DNA of 64,000 nucleotides from Sphaerolaimus hirsutus. Lineage: Eukaryota > Nematoda > Chromadorea > Monhysterida > Sphaerolaimidae. The notes beneath the pieces are model-generated. The model did not search any database. It saw nothing but the letters and a program-made list of their open reading frames with translations, and had not been told where the DNA came from. Positions within the stretch are counted from its first letter, which is position 1. Each line of letters starts with the position of its first letter. The stretch lies in the NCBI GenBank assembly GCA_964036195.1, contig OZ038451.1, forward strand, positions 24,631,927 through 24,695,926, written 5' to 3'. Shown here one piece after another: positions 12,401 to 24,400 of the stretch. The position numbers and the translations under genes were made by a program.

Positions 12401-15400
12401 CCATTGATGCGACGTATGGGGGTGTTGTGAGTATATACCGTATTTCCTCGAAATACCCCCCCCCCCTTGAAATACCCCCCCCCTCGTTTGACCCCCCCCC
12501 CCCTCTCGAGACCACTATGAAACAATCACCCCCCCCCCTCGAAATACCCCCCCCCCCAAGTTGAGTGTAAAGAGAACGTACATGACAAATACTGCAGTTT
12601 GTGTTCTGCGTAGTGCAGAACACACGTTAAAACAATGTCGGAATCATGTTAGAACAGTGTTTATACCATCTACGTACTAATATTAGTCTACAGAACTAGT
12701 GATGGAAAAGCGCCAGAAAAAAGGGCGCCAGGCGCCAATGGCGCCATGGCGCCATTCAGAAAGTGGGCGCCAAGCGCCAAGGGCGCCACAGAAAAAGGGC
12801 GCCAGGCGCCAAGGGCGCCATGGCGCCATTCGGAAAGCGGGCGCCAGGCGCCAAGGGCGCCACGGAAAGAGGGCGCCAAGCGCCAAGGGCGCCATGGCGC
12901 CATTTGAAAAATAGAGCGCCAGGCGCCAAGGGCGCCAGGATAAATAAGTGCATACAACACCCTGCGTGTGCTGAAAGTGTTTCTACAGCACCCTAGTACA
13001 TGCATTCACTACTTAATTTGCGTTCTCCAGGGTGTAATGAACAAAGACAACACTAGCAACAAAAAAATTTGAGTAAAATTCACATGACAATTCAATTCAA
13101 ACACAATGGATATTGTCATTTGACAACAATCCATTCACTTCAAATTGACTTTTCCAATCAATGTTTCCTCGAAATGGACAAAAAACGGAATTGCAATGAT
13201 TTGAATCCGTTTATTTATGATTTTGCAAGTTCAACGTTCCATCATTATCGTCTTCTGATCTGTCAGACACATCTGGGGCCAGTTCCGCAAGTAGACAAGT
13301 TAAGAGTTAAAAGTTAAGAGTTGAGTTAAAGGTTAAAAGTTGAGTCAAAAGTTGAGTTAAAAGTTAAGAGTTGAGTTAAAGGTTAAAAGTTGAGTCAAAA
13401 GTTGAGTTAAAAGTTAAGAGTTGAGTTAAAGGTTAAAAGTTGAGTCAAAAGTTGAGTTAAATGTTAAGAGTTGAGTTAAAGGTTAAAAGTTGAGTCAAAA
13501 GTTGAGTTAAATGTTAAGAGTTGAGTTAAAGGTTAAAAGTTGAGTCAAAAGTTGAGTTAAATGTTAAGAGTTGAGTTAAAGGTTAAAAGGTGAGTGAAAA
13601 GTTGATTTAAAAGACAAATGGGTCATTTGTTGCAGAAGCGCGATACGCTGATCTTCAATCATATTTTGTCCCCACACGGCCATTTTGAAACAATGTTCCG
13701 CGATTTTTTTTTTAGCGTTAATTTTTTTGGATATGTTATTTCCATATGTCGTGCATACAACATTGGCATCATGCCAGCAAACAGCCGTATCAATACCAAT
13801 TTCACATTTTTATTTTTTACCATCATTTTCCACTTGTCTCTTAACTCTCAACTCTTAACTCAACTCTTAACTCTTAACTCAACTTTTAACCTTTAACTCA
13901 ACTCTTAACATTTAACTCAACTTTTAACTCAACTCTTAAATTTTAACTTTTCTCTTAAACTTTAACTTTACTCTTAACTCGCCATTTGTCATTTTACTCA
14001 ACTCTTAACTTTTAACTCTTAACTTGTCCACTTGCGGAACCGGCACCTGATGAACCGTTGCACAAAAGATTTATACCCACTCACACCACTTCGTCCATTT
14101 TTCTGGTGAATTCAGATCATCCATGAATGCGTTTTTCATCTTTTTTACCATTTATACAGCACTCACCTTGAAACCCTGCTGGCGCCTTTTTGGCGCCCTT
14201 TAAAAACAGGGCGCCAGGCGCCAAGGGCGCCACGGAAAAAGGGCGCCAAGCGCCAAGGGCGCCATGGCGCCTTTCAGAATGTGGGCGCCAGGCGCCAAGG
14301 GCGCCACAGAAAAAGGGCGCCAAGCGCCAATGGCGCCATGGCGCGGCGCCCTTTGGCGCCCTCAAATGGCGCCAGCGCCATGGCGCCATTCCATCACTAT
14401 ACAGAACCTTATAAATGGCGATTTTTGTTGCATTTTTCGACGTCTGCGTACGTTTCAGATGACAATTTCGTACTTGGTTTTCAAAAAATTTCTTGTGAAA
14501 TAATAACCCCCCCCCCCTCGAAATACCCCCCCCCTCGAAATACCCCCCCCCCCTCGTTTAACCCCCCCCCCTCTCGGGACCACTATGAAACAATCACCCC
14601 TCGGGGGGTATTTCGAGGAAATACGGTACTCTCCTCCATTTTCAGCTTTCTGCTCCCCCCGCAGCGGGAGTTAGGGCACCCGATGTGAAATCAAAAATAG
14701 GTTGCCGGGTCTGGCCGGGAAGGTGTTTAAGAACTTCTTCCTGGTACATTTGTATGAATTTTAATGCAAATTTTTGAAAAGCCACTGCTGTCAAGTACAT
14801 TATGCAGAGGCAGAAAATTGGATCTTTAAAAGCATTAGTTATTGGACAGACATAAATTGTGGGGAATGAAAATTGAAACTTAAAATGCAATTTTCTCAAA
14901 ATGCATTTTGTGGACTTACCAACTTTTACAAGTAGACTCCTCAATTGTGTAAAATCCTTGATGTAAAAACAATTTACAGATGTACACCGATGGCAAAGGT
15001 CACTTCTTTTGTGCCTGCCTCATGGCAGATTCATTGAGTAACCCATTTGCAAACTGCAGGACAGTGCTATCCAGTGTGAGTCTGTTTCAAGCCTAAAATC
15101 AATCAGTGTTCAATCATAAGTTCAATTATGTCTTTTGGATTTCAGATGGAAAGGAAGAACACCATTTTGTACAGTGTCAATTACATCACATTTGTTCTGA
15201 CATTCTTTCTGTGCAAAATTGTTTTGATTCCATTCATGATTCAAATCTATGCATACAATTTAAATGTATCATTCTTTGAAGGATTTTGGCAATTAAATGC
15301 CCGCTGTAAAATTGGCACGATTGTACTTTATGCGTTGTATTGCTATTGGTTTTATAACATGTTTCGAGGAGTTTTTGCTCACTTTAGGAAATTACGTAGT

Positions 15401-15430
15401 TGCATGACACAAAAGGGGAAACTGTCATGA
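9413..15430 (+). CDS. TLCD4: TLC-domain membrane protein, TLCD4 (TMEM56)-like
   Basis: Multi-pass TLC-family protein; the human TLCD4 function is poorly defined and lipid-related. Five in-phase GT-AG exons are 9413-9543, 10937-11023, 11306-11510, 14980-15075 and 15146-15430, giving 267 aa (human TLCD4 is 263). Exon 1 encodes a TM segment and the basic tail RLEKVKKARISNE. Exon 2, IVSSFHAVICGVCGLYV, matches the TLC start (RVVSTCHSLVVG in human). Exon 3 has the conserved HH in DKLYIFHHVGIL. Exon 4 has ACLMADSLSNPFANCR, aligned to the family LLAELSSPFVNQR. Exon 5 has two TM segments and a basic C-terminus ending GKLS. Donors GTGAGT (exons 1 and 4) and GTAAGT (exon 2) are strong; exon 3 uses ATG|GTTCGC. 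Intron 3 (3.5 kb) contains a three-level nest of mobile elements. The poly(A) signal is at 15451. Confidence 0.87.
9751..10720. mobile_element. Element with (ACACATCTA)n termini in TLC-gene intron 1
   Basis: ACACATCT/ACTCATCTA arrays at 9751-9835 are inverted at 10622-10715. The core at 10150-10450 is built of GAAGTGTCTTCA and CTTCCCGACGCTGTGAAGCG palindromic repeats. Confidence 0.5.
11619..11876. mobile_element. Short hairpin MITE in TLC-gene intron 3
   Basis: TATAGGCGATCCCCTGTGAA ... ATTTCACGGGGGATTGCCTATA, with inner inverted arms CCAAGTAAATGGCTCAAACT. Confidence 0.7.
13273..14046. mobile_element. GGTGCCAGTTCC-type foldback (K subfamily) with a minisatellite inside
   Basis: The termini GGGGCCAGTTCCGCAAGT and ACTTGCGGAACCGGCACC are inverted. 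On the - strand it reads CAG|GTGCC...CCCCAG|, the same layout as the introner-like family. The left arm carries the 50-bp tandem repeat and the right arm an inverted, diverged version of it. It is nested inside the element 12697-14399. Confidence 0.7.
13361..13610 (+). repeat. Minisatellite, 50-bp unit, about 5 copies
   Basis: The GTTAAGAGTTGAGTTAAAGG unit recurs every 50 bases, built from sub-motifs GAGTTAAAAGTT. It appears to be an expanded arm of the enclosing foldback. Confidence 0.85.
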
Positions 15431-15450
15431 AGCTGTTCACTTTTAATTCA

Positions 15451-15456
15451 AATAAA
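15451..15456 (+). terminator. Poly(A) signal AATAAA of the TLCD4-like gene
   Basis: AATAAA begins 21 bases after the TGA at 15428-15430. A second candidate, AATAAAATG, lies about 25 bases further on. Confidence 0.6.
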
Positions 15457-15691
15457 ACGTATTCAAGGATTGTCAATAAAATGTATTCAAGAAAGGATTT
15501 ACTTAAATTTTACAGAATGCACACATAAAACATATTAAATGCATGTGACCTCTTTCCTACCCTCAAAGTTGGGGGAGTTATTCGAAGGGGGTTATTTTTT
15601 CCTCACTCGGTTTATAGTGGGAGTTATTTGAGTGGGGGCTTGTTCATGGTAAGCAGTGAAATGAGAAGTGAAATTAACAGTGAATTGAGAG

Positions 15692-16597
15692 TAGTGATGG
15701 AGAAGCGTCAGAAAAGAGGGCGCCAGGCGCCAATGGCGCCATTCGGAAAGCAGGCGCCAAGCGCCAAGGGCGCCACAGAAAAAGGGCGCCAGGCGCCCAG
15801 GGCGCCATGGCGCCATTCGAAAAGTGGGCGCCAGGCGCCAAGGGCGCCACGGAAAGAGGGCGCCAAGGGCGCCAGGAAAAATAAGTGTGTCCGAACCCTG
15901 CGTGTGCCCAAAATGTTTCTCCGGCGTTGTAGTGTTTTTACTCCAATAACTTTGTTCATGTTCTCCAGGTGCCGGTTCCGCAAGTGGACAAGTTAAGAGT
16001 TAAAACATAAGAGTTGAGTAAAATGACAAATGGCAAGTTAAGAGTAAAGTTAAATGATAAATGATGAGTTAAAAGACAAGAGTAAAGTTAAATGACAAAT
16101 GATTAGTTAAGAGATAAGAGTAAAGTTAAGAGTCAAGCAAGTGTATCCAAATCTTATTTTTCGTATCCAAATCTTATTTTTTGTATCCAAATCTTATGTC
16201 GAAAAATAAGATTTGGATGCAAAAACATGAGATCTGCATACGAAAAAATAAAATTTTAATACACTTGCTTGACTCTTAACTTTACTTTTATCTCTTAACT
16301 AATCATTTGTCATTTAACTTAACTCTTAAATTTACTCTTGTCTGTTAACTCATCATTTATCATTTAACTTTACTCTTAACTTGTCATTTGTCATTTTACT
16401 CAACTCTTAACTTTTAACTCTTAACTTTTCCACTTGCGGAACTGGCCCCAGGACCTCCAACAAAAACCAGACAAGCAACAAAAATGTTTTGCAGAAATCA
16501 TAGTCACATGTGATGTTCAATTCAAACACAATGAATTGTGAATTGTCATTATTTTTATTTTTTTGGCCGCCCTAGCCATGGCGCCATTCCATCACTA
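15692..16597. mobile_element. hAT-like element, TAGTGATGGA type, second copy
   Basis: It has the same termini as 12697-14399 and a perfect duplication ATTGAGAG at 15684-15691 and 16598-16605. It too carries a K-subfamily foldback (15969-16451) and GGCGCC arrays. Confidence 0.88.
15969..16451 (+). mobile_element. K-subfamily foldback with GT...AG ends
   Basis: CCAG|GTGCCGGTTCCGCAAGT ... ACTTGCGGAACTGGCCCCAG|GACC spans 483 bp. The arms contain AAGTTAAGAGT repeats. It is nested in the element 15692-16597. The AG|G edges are duplicated as in the introner-like copies. Confidence 0.7.
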
Positions 16598-16782
16598 ATT
16601 GAGAGCAATGCAGGGGGTATTTTTTGCTGCTTGTATTGTAGAATACAGTGTTATAGCTGGCCAAGTTTTTTCAACAACATGGTGGGAACTAAATTTTGCT
16701 GTCGTAAATAATTGGTATTATAACTATTATCCATTGGCTTTCTTTAGCCAGAGTGGGACCGGACCCACTTACGGATTATAAC

Positions 16783-17660
16783 CATAGTTGTTAAAAAGTA
16801 TTTACTTTTACTCGATAGATACGTATACTCGAGTACTGCGTAAATATGTTTTTATTTTCTAGCGAAAAAGATACCGGCACTCACTTAGTCGCGTCTTTTT
16901 GTAAGTACGCGAGTATAGAAAACGTATTTCAGATAGGCTTTTATATAGGGTTTTTTAAAGCAAACAGGGGAAAAGTGGAGAAAAAGCTAAACGTACCATA
17001 TTTCCTCGAATTACCCCCCGGGGGGTTTATTTTTCCAGAGTGGAAATTTTGAGGGGGGGGGATTTCGAGGGGGGGTTCATTATTTCGCCAGGAATTTTTC
17101 TAAATCCAAGTACTAAATTTTTGTTCGAAACGTACACAAACTTCGAAAAATGCAACAAAAACCGCCATCATAACACTCTATGGACTTATATAGGTACGTA
17201 GATAGTACATATATAACCGGTTCTAACAAACACAGTCATTGTTTTTAACATAGGTATGTTCTGCGTTTCCCGGATCACAAACCGCATTACGTTCTCTATA
17301 TACTAAATTGGGAGGGGGGTATTTCGAGGGGGGGGGGGGGTATTTCGAGGGGGGGATATTACGATGAAAATCCGGTAGTGCAAAATATCCAAAAAGCTTA
17401 CAAAATAGGCAAAAAAAACATTAATGAGTTGAATTTAAAGGTGAAAAATTGAAGCAATAAGTGATTTTGAGTGAAAATTTGGGCAAAGTTCTTGAAAAAT
17501 ACCCAGTATTACGTGTTCTGGGAACAAAAGTCATTTACTCACGTTTACTCATGAGTAAAAGTACAAGAATTACTTTTCGTTTTCTGTACTCAACAGCGAG
17601 TATAAAAATAAATACGTTTACGTTTACTTTCAAAAAAGTTCAGTACTTTTAACAACTCTA
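16783..17660. mobile_element. hAT-like element, (C)ATAGTTGTTAAAAGTA type
   Basis: The ends CATAGTTGTTAAAAAGTA and TACTTTTAACAACTCTA are flanked by ATTATAAC and TTTATAAC (7/8). Sub-terminal sequence is rich in TACTCG/TTACTTTTACTC. A CCGTATTTCC-type element (about 16996-17376) is nested inside. Partial relatives lie at 38690-38830, 40290-40388 and 52135-52590. Confidence 0.75.
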
Positions 17661-18007
17661 TTTATAACGAAGACAAAATTCTGTGTTCATGTTCACAAAA
17701 ACAAAAACTTTAAAGATAAGCTAATTATGAATGCTCATCTACAAACCACTTTACGTGTACATGTGAAATACGCTTTTGCAGTTGTGTTTGTTGAAAGCTG
17801 TATGTAACTGAGCACAGAATGATTGATACCTTTCGATGGCTTTTTTGCTGAAAATAAGAAAATGTTGTCAGCGCGCCATTGCATGAAATTCGAAACGTGA
17901 ACTTGATAGGTAACAACAATTCGGCCATAACGAAAAGTTAAAAATAAAATAATGTTCTAAAACATTCACTATACTAAAAAAGTCGACCGAAGCAAAGTAC
18001 CTATTGT

Positions 18008-18205
18008 GGCCGCACACACTAGTTTACTAACACAAGTAAACTCAATTTGGGTGCCCATAAATCAGCTTTGAACGTATTTGAGTTTACCAGAATACGTTAT
18101 TTTACATCCTCGTCAACTGTAGTTTACATACGCCTACATTGGTAAACTCAAATGCGTTCAAAGCGTATTTATGAGCTATGTTAGTAAACTAGTGTGTGCA
18201 GCGCC
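18008..18205. mobile_element. CACTAGTTTAC-type palindromic element upstream of the SR/coiled-coil gene
   Basis: GGCCGCACACACTAGTTTAC ... GTAAACTAGTGTGTGCAGCGCC, with inner arms AAATCAGCTTTGAACG / CGTTCAAAGCGTATTT. Related copies lie at 2225-2412 (DAGL intron) and 35700-35893. This copy ends about 270 bp before the start codon at 18472. Confidence 0.65.
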
Positions 18206-18471
18206 ATTATCAACTGTAGGAGACCGGAAAAAATAAATGATAAGTGGGATCATTTCCCTTTTGACCCCATAGGAATATTGCTGGCGTCCGCACCGTTGTG
18301 TCCGTAAATACAAGGTGCGGCATCCCAAATATTTACCGCAACAAGAAAATATTTATCAACAGCTTACCGACGTTGTGGGCGGGGCGAACGCATCCGATAT
18401 TTGGCGCATTTCCAATTTTACAAAAAAGAAAATCCCACCGACGACCGTCTTCCGGTCAATAACAGCGCAAA

Positions 18472-21400
18472 ATGGGCCGGCATACTTCCTCCTCCGGTCG
18501 CCACCGCGAGTCGTCTTCCACCGTGACGTCCAGCCGCAAGCGCAGCCGAAGCCGCAGCGCGCGCGGCGACAAAAAGTCGCGCCGCAGCAGGGAGGATAAG
18601 TCGCCGCCGCCGCCGTCGCGCCGTAGCAGGGAGGATAAGTCGCCGCCGCCGCCGTCGCGACGCAGCAGGGAGGAAAAGTCGTCGCCGCCGCGACGCGACA
18701 AGCACAAAGAGCGCAGACACGAAGAGTCGCCGCAGCCGCCGCCGCGGCACGACAAAGCGCAGAGACACAGGGAGACGCGCAGACACGAAGATAGAGATTA
18801 CAGACACGAGGACAGAGATTACGACCAGCCGATGTCCGTGCACGAGTGCGCCAGCGAGGACGACTTCAAGCGGTTGCATGTTTGTGCGTGGGTCGGGTGT
18901 TTCATGCTTTTGCCATGCAATGGCTGAGGATTGTCTGCGAATTGATCATGGTTTTTGCTGGAGATTGAATAAGAATGCATTGCGATGCACAGGATACTTT
19001 AGCACTCGAACTATTCCTTTGCTGAAGTCATGAACGGGCAGTGAAAGCGGCATTCATAAGAAATATGCATCAAAGTAATCGTTGATTGTAAATCCGGTTC
19101 GGTTACCGCCCCCCCCAAAAAAAAAAATCCAGTCGCCACAAAATCTATCTCGATGCAAAAGTTTTGGTTACTGTTCATCGAACCACCCACCCCAAATCGA
19201 GTTTTGAGAAGTTTTACCCCTATTTTTCCTCAAAATCAGTAGTTTTCATACATTTTTACTATTTTCACTCTTTAACATCACTAGTTCATCTGCCTTATTC
19301 TTTATTTTCAACTATTTTTATGATGAAATATAAAGATTGCGGGTAATATTCCTTCTAATAAACACCTTCCCGGACAAGTTCACCACCCATTTTTTTATTT
19401 CACTTCGCAAGCAATATCTCCGTCCATGGCGGTGTTATAAAGCTGAAACTTTGTATATATAAAGTTGTAAGACCCCTCTACTCCCCAACAATGAGGGAGG
19501 TGCGGCGACTCACTACAGGGTGGGTCGCCCTAGATGCAACAATTCTTTTGGCGTTTTTGGTGTCCCAAACAAGTTCGCCACCCAACTGCATTATAAAAAA
19601 ATGTTGTGAGAACATACCTGATACAAAATTGAATCAGATATGAACCCTAGTTCTGCCCATTAAATTTTTTCAGTAGGGCACCCACCCTGTCCCATAAACA
19701 GCAGATTGAAAATTTCACTTTAAACCAGTTTTTTTGTATCACACTTAAAAAGTTGGTTTACAAAGTTCACTAGGGGAGGGTCTAAGGTTCAAAGTTATGT
19801 AAACAACATAACCTCTAAAATGCTTCCATAAGGAAATTTATTTGGGGTGAATGAAAAAGTGAAAATTTTGTCAAATTTTGTTCCTGAAATGACATCATTT
19901 TGACATCATAGAATTCACCCCAAGTAAATTTCCTTATGGAAGCATTTTAGAGGTTATGTTGTTTACATAACTTTGAAGTGTGATACAAAAATTGGTTTAA
20001 AGTGAAATTTTAAGTCGGCTGTTTATGGGAAAGGGTGGGTGCCCCACTGAAAAATTTTTTTGGCTGAAATAGTGTTCCAACCTGATTCATTTTTATATTA
20101 GGTATGTTGTTGCAACATTTTTTTATCGCAGTTGGGTGATGAATTTGTTTTGGGACACTTGGGCTGTTTTTAGAAAATGGTTAACTTTATATGCAGTGAC
20201 CCATGCTTTAGTGGGTCATTCGCAGCCGCCCCACTGGTGGATCGTGAAGGGGGTTGTTGGCAAGACATCCCCCAAATTTCAGCATTATACCACCATCACA
20301 GCTGGAGATATGGCTCTCGTAGTGTAGCCAATCAAGTGGGTGGTGAACTTGTTTGGGCCACAAAAAAATTGTTGCATATAGGGCGACCCACCCTGTAGTG
20401 AGTCGCCGCACCTCCCCCGTTGTTGGGGAGTAGAGGGGTCTTACAACTTTATATATACAAAGTTTCAGCCTTATAACACCCCCATGGATGGAGATATTGC
20501 ATTTGAAGTGAAATAAAAAAATGGGTGGTGAACTTGTCCGGGAAGGTGTTTAGAACGGCATACTGTAAATTCGTGTAAATTAATGTAAAGTCGTGTAAAT
20601 TAATGTAAATGCGTGTAAATTAATGTAAATTCGTTTTTCAGTCCTACGTGCAAGGGCAAAGGAAAAGCTGAAAGAAGTCGATCGCATGGAGGAAGACCTG
20701 AAACTCAAACGCGAGGAAGTTGAGAAGGTATTTTGATTGACTGAGGCCTAGTACACATCTAAACCCATTACACATCTAAACCCGCCACCCATCTAATTCT
20801 ACCCATGACACATCTAGGATTAATAGATTAGAGTACTTTTTGACACGCCCGCTCTACAGTTGGTGGCAAACACAAAGGCATATATCTCTATGCCTTTGTG
20901 TTTGCCGCCCACTGTAGAGCGGGCCTGTCCACCAATATCACTATCATCCAACCAAATTCGGGCCCCCTTACGATGGAAACAATGCACGCTGCCAGCGCCG
21001 CTGAATAATGAGCTATGTTTGATTGAATGATAGACGTTTATCGATCCAACATGTAGATAATCGCTGTTGATCCAGAAACTGGCTAGATGTGTAATGGGTT
21101 TAGATGTGTACCGGCACAGGGCCTTTTGATTCACGCTTTTATTTTTTATTTTTTTAAATAAAAAACAACATATTCTTATCACAGGCTAAACAAGACACTG
21201 CCGATTTGTGGAAGATTTACTACACCCTGCAGCAGGAGCTACAGACAGCCTACGATGACAACACAAAGTTGCAGAATGATAAGAAACTTCTGGAGGAGGA
21301 GTTGGAAAAGAAGCGTGGTACCGGTGAGTTGTCCCGGTGATGCCGTGCACGTGAATGGTGTTTGAATGGGGGTGTGTCGGTGCACAAGTAAACCCGGTGC

Positions 21401-24400
21401 ACAAGTAGCAATGTCCGGTGCCAGTGTAAACCCGGTGCTTAGCTACGGCCCCCATAATTGAGCACTGAGTCTTCATGGGCACTGCAGAGGTTCAGGTGTA
21501 GCTGGGTTTTTTTACAAAGGTTAAAAAAGTTCTATTTTTAAAAAAGCTCGAGCATCGAAACTTTTTTTCTAAACGGGGACGTGAAAAATCCATCCGTGAA
21601 AAGCAAGTTCTATCCCTAGTTGGAATAGTAAGATCTTTCCGTATTAATGTTCGATATTACCTAAGGATGTTGATAAACATATTTTTAGTTAGTTGATTTG
21701 TTGGTTGGTGCTGCATACACTATTTAATTAGTTGTGCATAAATCAAATCAAGTAAAGTCAAACGTGATTAATACCGCTTGATTAACTTGCTTAATTATCT
21801 TTTGAAATTTCAGCTGTCAAATGGTGTGCGCAGTAGGCAGTACCATTTGATCAAAACCCAAATACACGCGTGCGTAACTTCGTGGAGGTCCTCACTTTGT
21901 CTATTTTTGTTTCAAAATTTGCAACCCCCAAGTGAAAAATGTGCAAGAATGGGCAACCCCCAGCAACCCCTAACACAGACGCCGGCAATGACCCTGTCAA
22001 GCTACGCGATGAGTTGATGTCTCTGCAGCGGGAGAAGTTGCAAATGCAGGGCAAATACAACGAAGTGGTCCTGGAAAGCCAGCGGTTGTCCGACCGGGCC
22101 TCCTCCATTGAGCCCAGGATCGCCGAGATAGAGGAGTACAGTAAGAAGTTGCAGGTGGTCATCGACGGCATGTTGGAGGTGAGAGATAGTTTCAGCGGTT
22201 TTGCGGGGTTTCAATACACCGTATTACCTCGAATTATCCCCCTTGAATTACCCCCCCCCCCCCTCAATATGGGCCGGGGGAATAATAAAATGTATGCAAT
22301 GTACATGATGTATTTATTACTGCTAATTTGAATTGCAGCACACTACGACTAGTTTGTGTAGCTATATACGCTTTTATCCTGTTTGGATTTGGACATTTAT
22401 TACCTGTTTTGGGTACGCAAATGCCTACTATTTACCACGATCTTTGCGAAACTTTCTGACGAAATAATCACCCCCTCCTCTCGAATTAACACCCTCAAAT
22501 TTTGCTGGCGAAATAATAAACCCCATGTGGGTATTTCGAGGTAATACGGCATAGGATTTTTCTAGGTGTAGAATGTAGGAAATCGCTTAAACTAGGCGAA
22601 AAACACAAAAATAGTATTAAAAAGACAAATAACAAAAAAATAGTTGAAAATGGGCAAAAAGGTGAAAAAATGAACGATTTTGAGTGAAAATTGGACTTCC
22701 AGCTTTGATTCGTGTTGTGGAACTCATGACCTAATCCCTCATGCCACCATAGATCCGCTCGGGTCTCACGTCGATCCGGTCGGAGGTGGCCGACATGTCG
22801 TGCACGCGCGAGCACACCGAGCGCCACCAGCGGTGGAACTCGCTCCTGCTGGTGACCAGCGAGCAGGCGGGCCGGCTCTTGCACAAGTTCGGACCACGTG
22901 CTGAGCGAGCGGCCGATTTGAGCGGCTTGCAAACCAGGATGACCGAGGTGGTAGCTTGCAGATAGATGCCATGTTATCAATGTGAAATGGATAGCGGGAA
23001 AGCCTTTGATGTTAAGAAATAGAGACTTAGGTGTCCTGGCAAAGATTGTGTTTCCGTGTGAAGCACAAACTTTGGTTATTTTTTAAGTCATCGATAAGTT
23101 GACAAGACCCACGAAAAATTAAGTCATAATATTGTCACTGCATACAGGGGAAACTTTTGTTTGCCTCTCCGAAACTTTTGAGAAGTAGGTACTGCTGGAG
23201 AACTGCTAAAAAGAATTCAGAAAAGATTTGATGAACTAATTGGTGTGACGTTTGGTATAATATCGTGTCCGCGTCACTTCTAGTGAATGTCTAATCGAAA
23301 TTTCTAGTTGTTTAAAGATTTTAAACTGTTCAAATACTTCGTAAATTACATACATGTTCTCCAAAGTGTTCGGATAATGAACATTTGTTTCCATTGTTCG
23401 CAGTGCCACTCAACAGAAATTTTATCTGCGTGTTTATCAATCTTGCACAAACTTCTTTGCACCACCACAATTGAAAAACCTACTCCCTCTGAAATTTCCG
23501 TCTATACTTTTTCCTACCGGAACGTAGATATGATTCGGTCGTTAGTGTTACCTCAATTTTATGTTGGCATCTGTCCAACTGCGACATTTCACCTCTAAAT
23601 GGGTTCACGTTCTATAAATTGTTGGCTGTTTTGCCCTCGGTTTGCGTTCAGCGAAGCTCCACCTGCGGTCCGCCCCGGCCCTCCCAAGGAACACTGTTCA
23701 AATGTTTTGCATGGATTGAAGATTGAAATTACTTATTGAGGGGGCTATTTAACTTATTGTGGTAGATAAAGGGGGTATCAAAATGGGTGCCACTTATTGA
23801 TGAGTACAGTGAAAGTTTATCGTATAAAATACCATAAATATAAGAAAAAAGTTCGGAAAATATGTGATTTGAATTTCGGGAAATATTACGGCTTGGGCTT
23901 TCAGCGATGGGCTTCACATTTACGAATATCGAATCCCGGAAAATGGGCGCTGCTCGTTGGCACGATATACCGATTATTAAATAGTCGCTCTTCAGAAAAG
24001 ACAATATCGTACACCGACACAGAAACTTCGTATAATAGTTACATATCCATCAAATACTTGAGCACTTTTCTACTATTCTATGCAAAGCTGTAACTGAACA
24101 GTTTTCCTTTGGGAGGGGACGCTCTGAGAGCGCTGTTTTGATGCGGTTCCACATCTAGTGTATAGCGCAAATGCGTCGCTGTTACAGACACACTGCATGC
24201 AATTTACTTGGCGTTTTGCCAACTGTCTTTTTTTCAAGTATTTATTTGTCGAATTATGGCCTGCCTTCGCGACATTCACGTACCTCTGACCACCGCCTAA
24301 AATAGCATTCATGTGTTTGTGCTGCGGTGCATTTGCGCTATGAACAGAGCGATATGCAGGCTGGCGGTTGATGTTTGGTGAGCTGGCACTGTGCCCTGTT

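Larger units (their letters stand above)
12697..14399. mobile_element. hAT-like element, TAGTGATGGAA type, with GGCGCC arrays
   Basis: It starts TAGTGATGGAAAAGCGCC and ends GGCGCCATTCCATCACTA. The perfect 8-bp duplication TACAGAAC is at 12689-12696 and 14400-14407. Near both ends are about 36-38 bp units of GGCGCCAAGGGCGCCATGGC. A K foldback sits inside. It interrupts a CCGTATTTCC element in TLC-gene intron 3. Confidence 0.88.
12438..14628. mobile_element. CCGTATTTCCTCGAAATACCCC-type element, interrupted
   Basis: The left end TACCGTATTTCCTCGAAATA and right end TATTTCGAGGAAATACGGTA are inverted and followed by long C or G runs. The middle is split by the hAT-like element 12697-14399. Other members: 16996-17376, 22217-22553, 25066-25348, 30034-30141, 49089-49378, 62273-62580, and half copies at 28560 and 31713. 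Confidence 0.75.

Noticed and set aside
12255-12623. Long open frames in G/C-rich element sequence
   Set aside because: They arise from homopolymer and GGCGCC repeats and show no protein features.
13361-13610. Regular 50-bp repeats resembling a CRISPR array
   Set aside because: The units are tandem with no unique spacers and are part of a foldback element in a eukaryotic intron.
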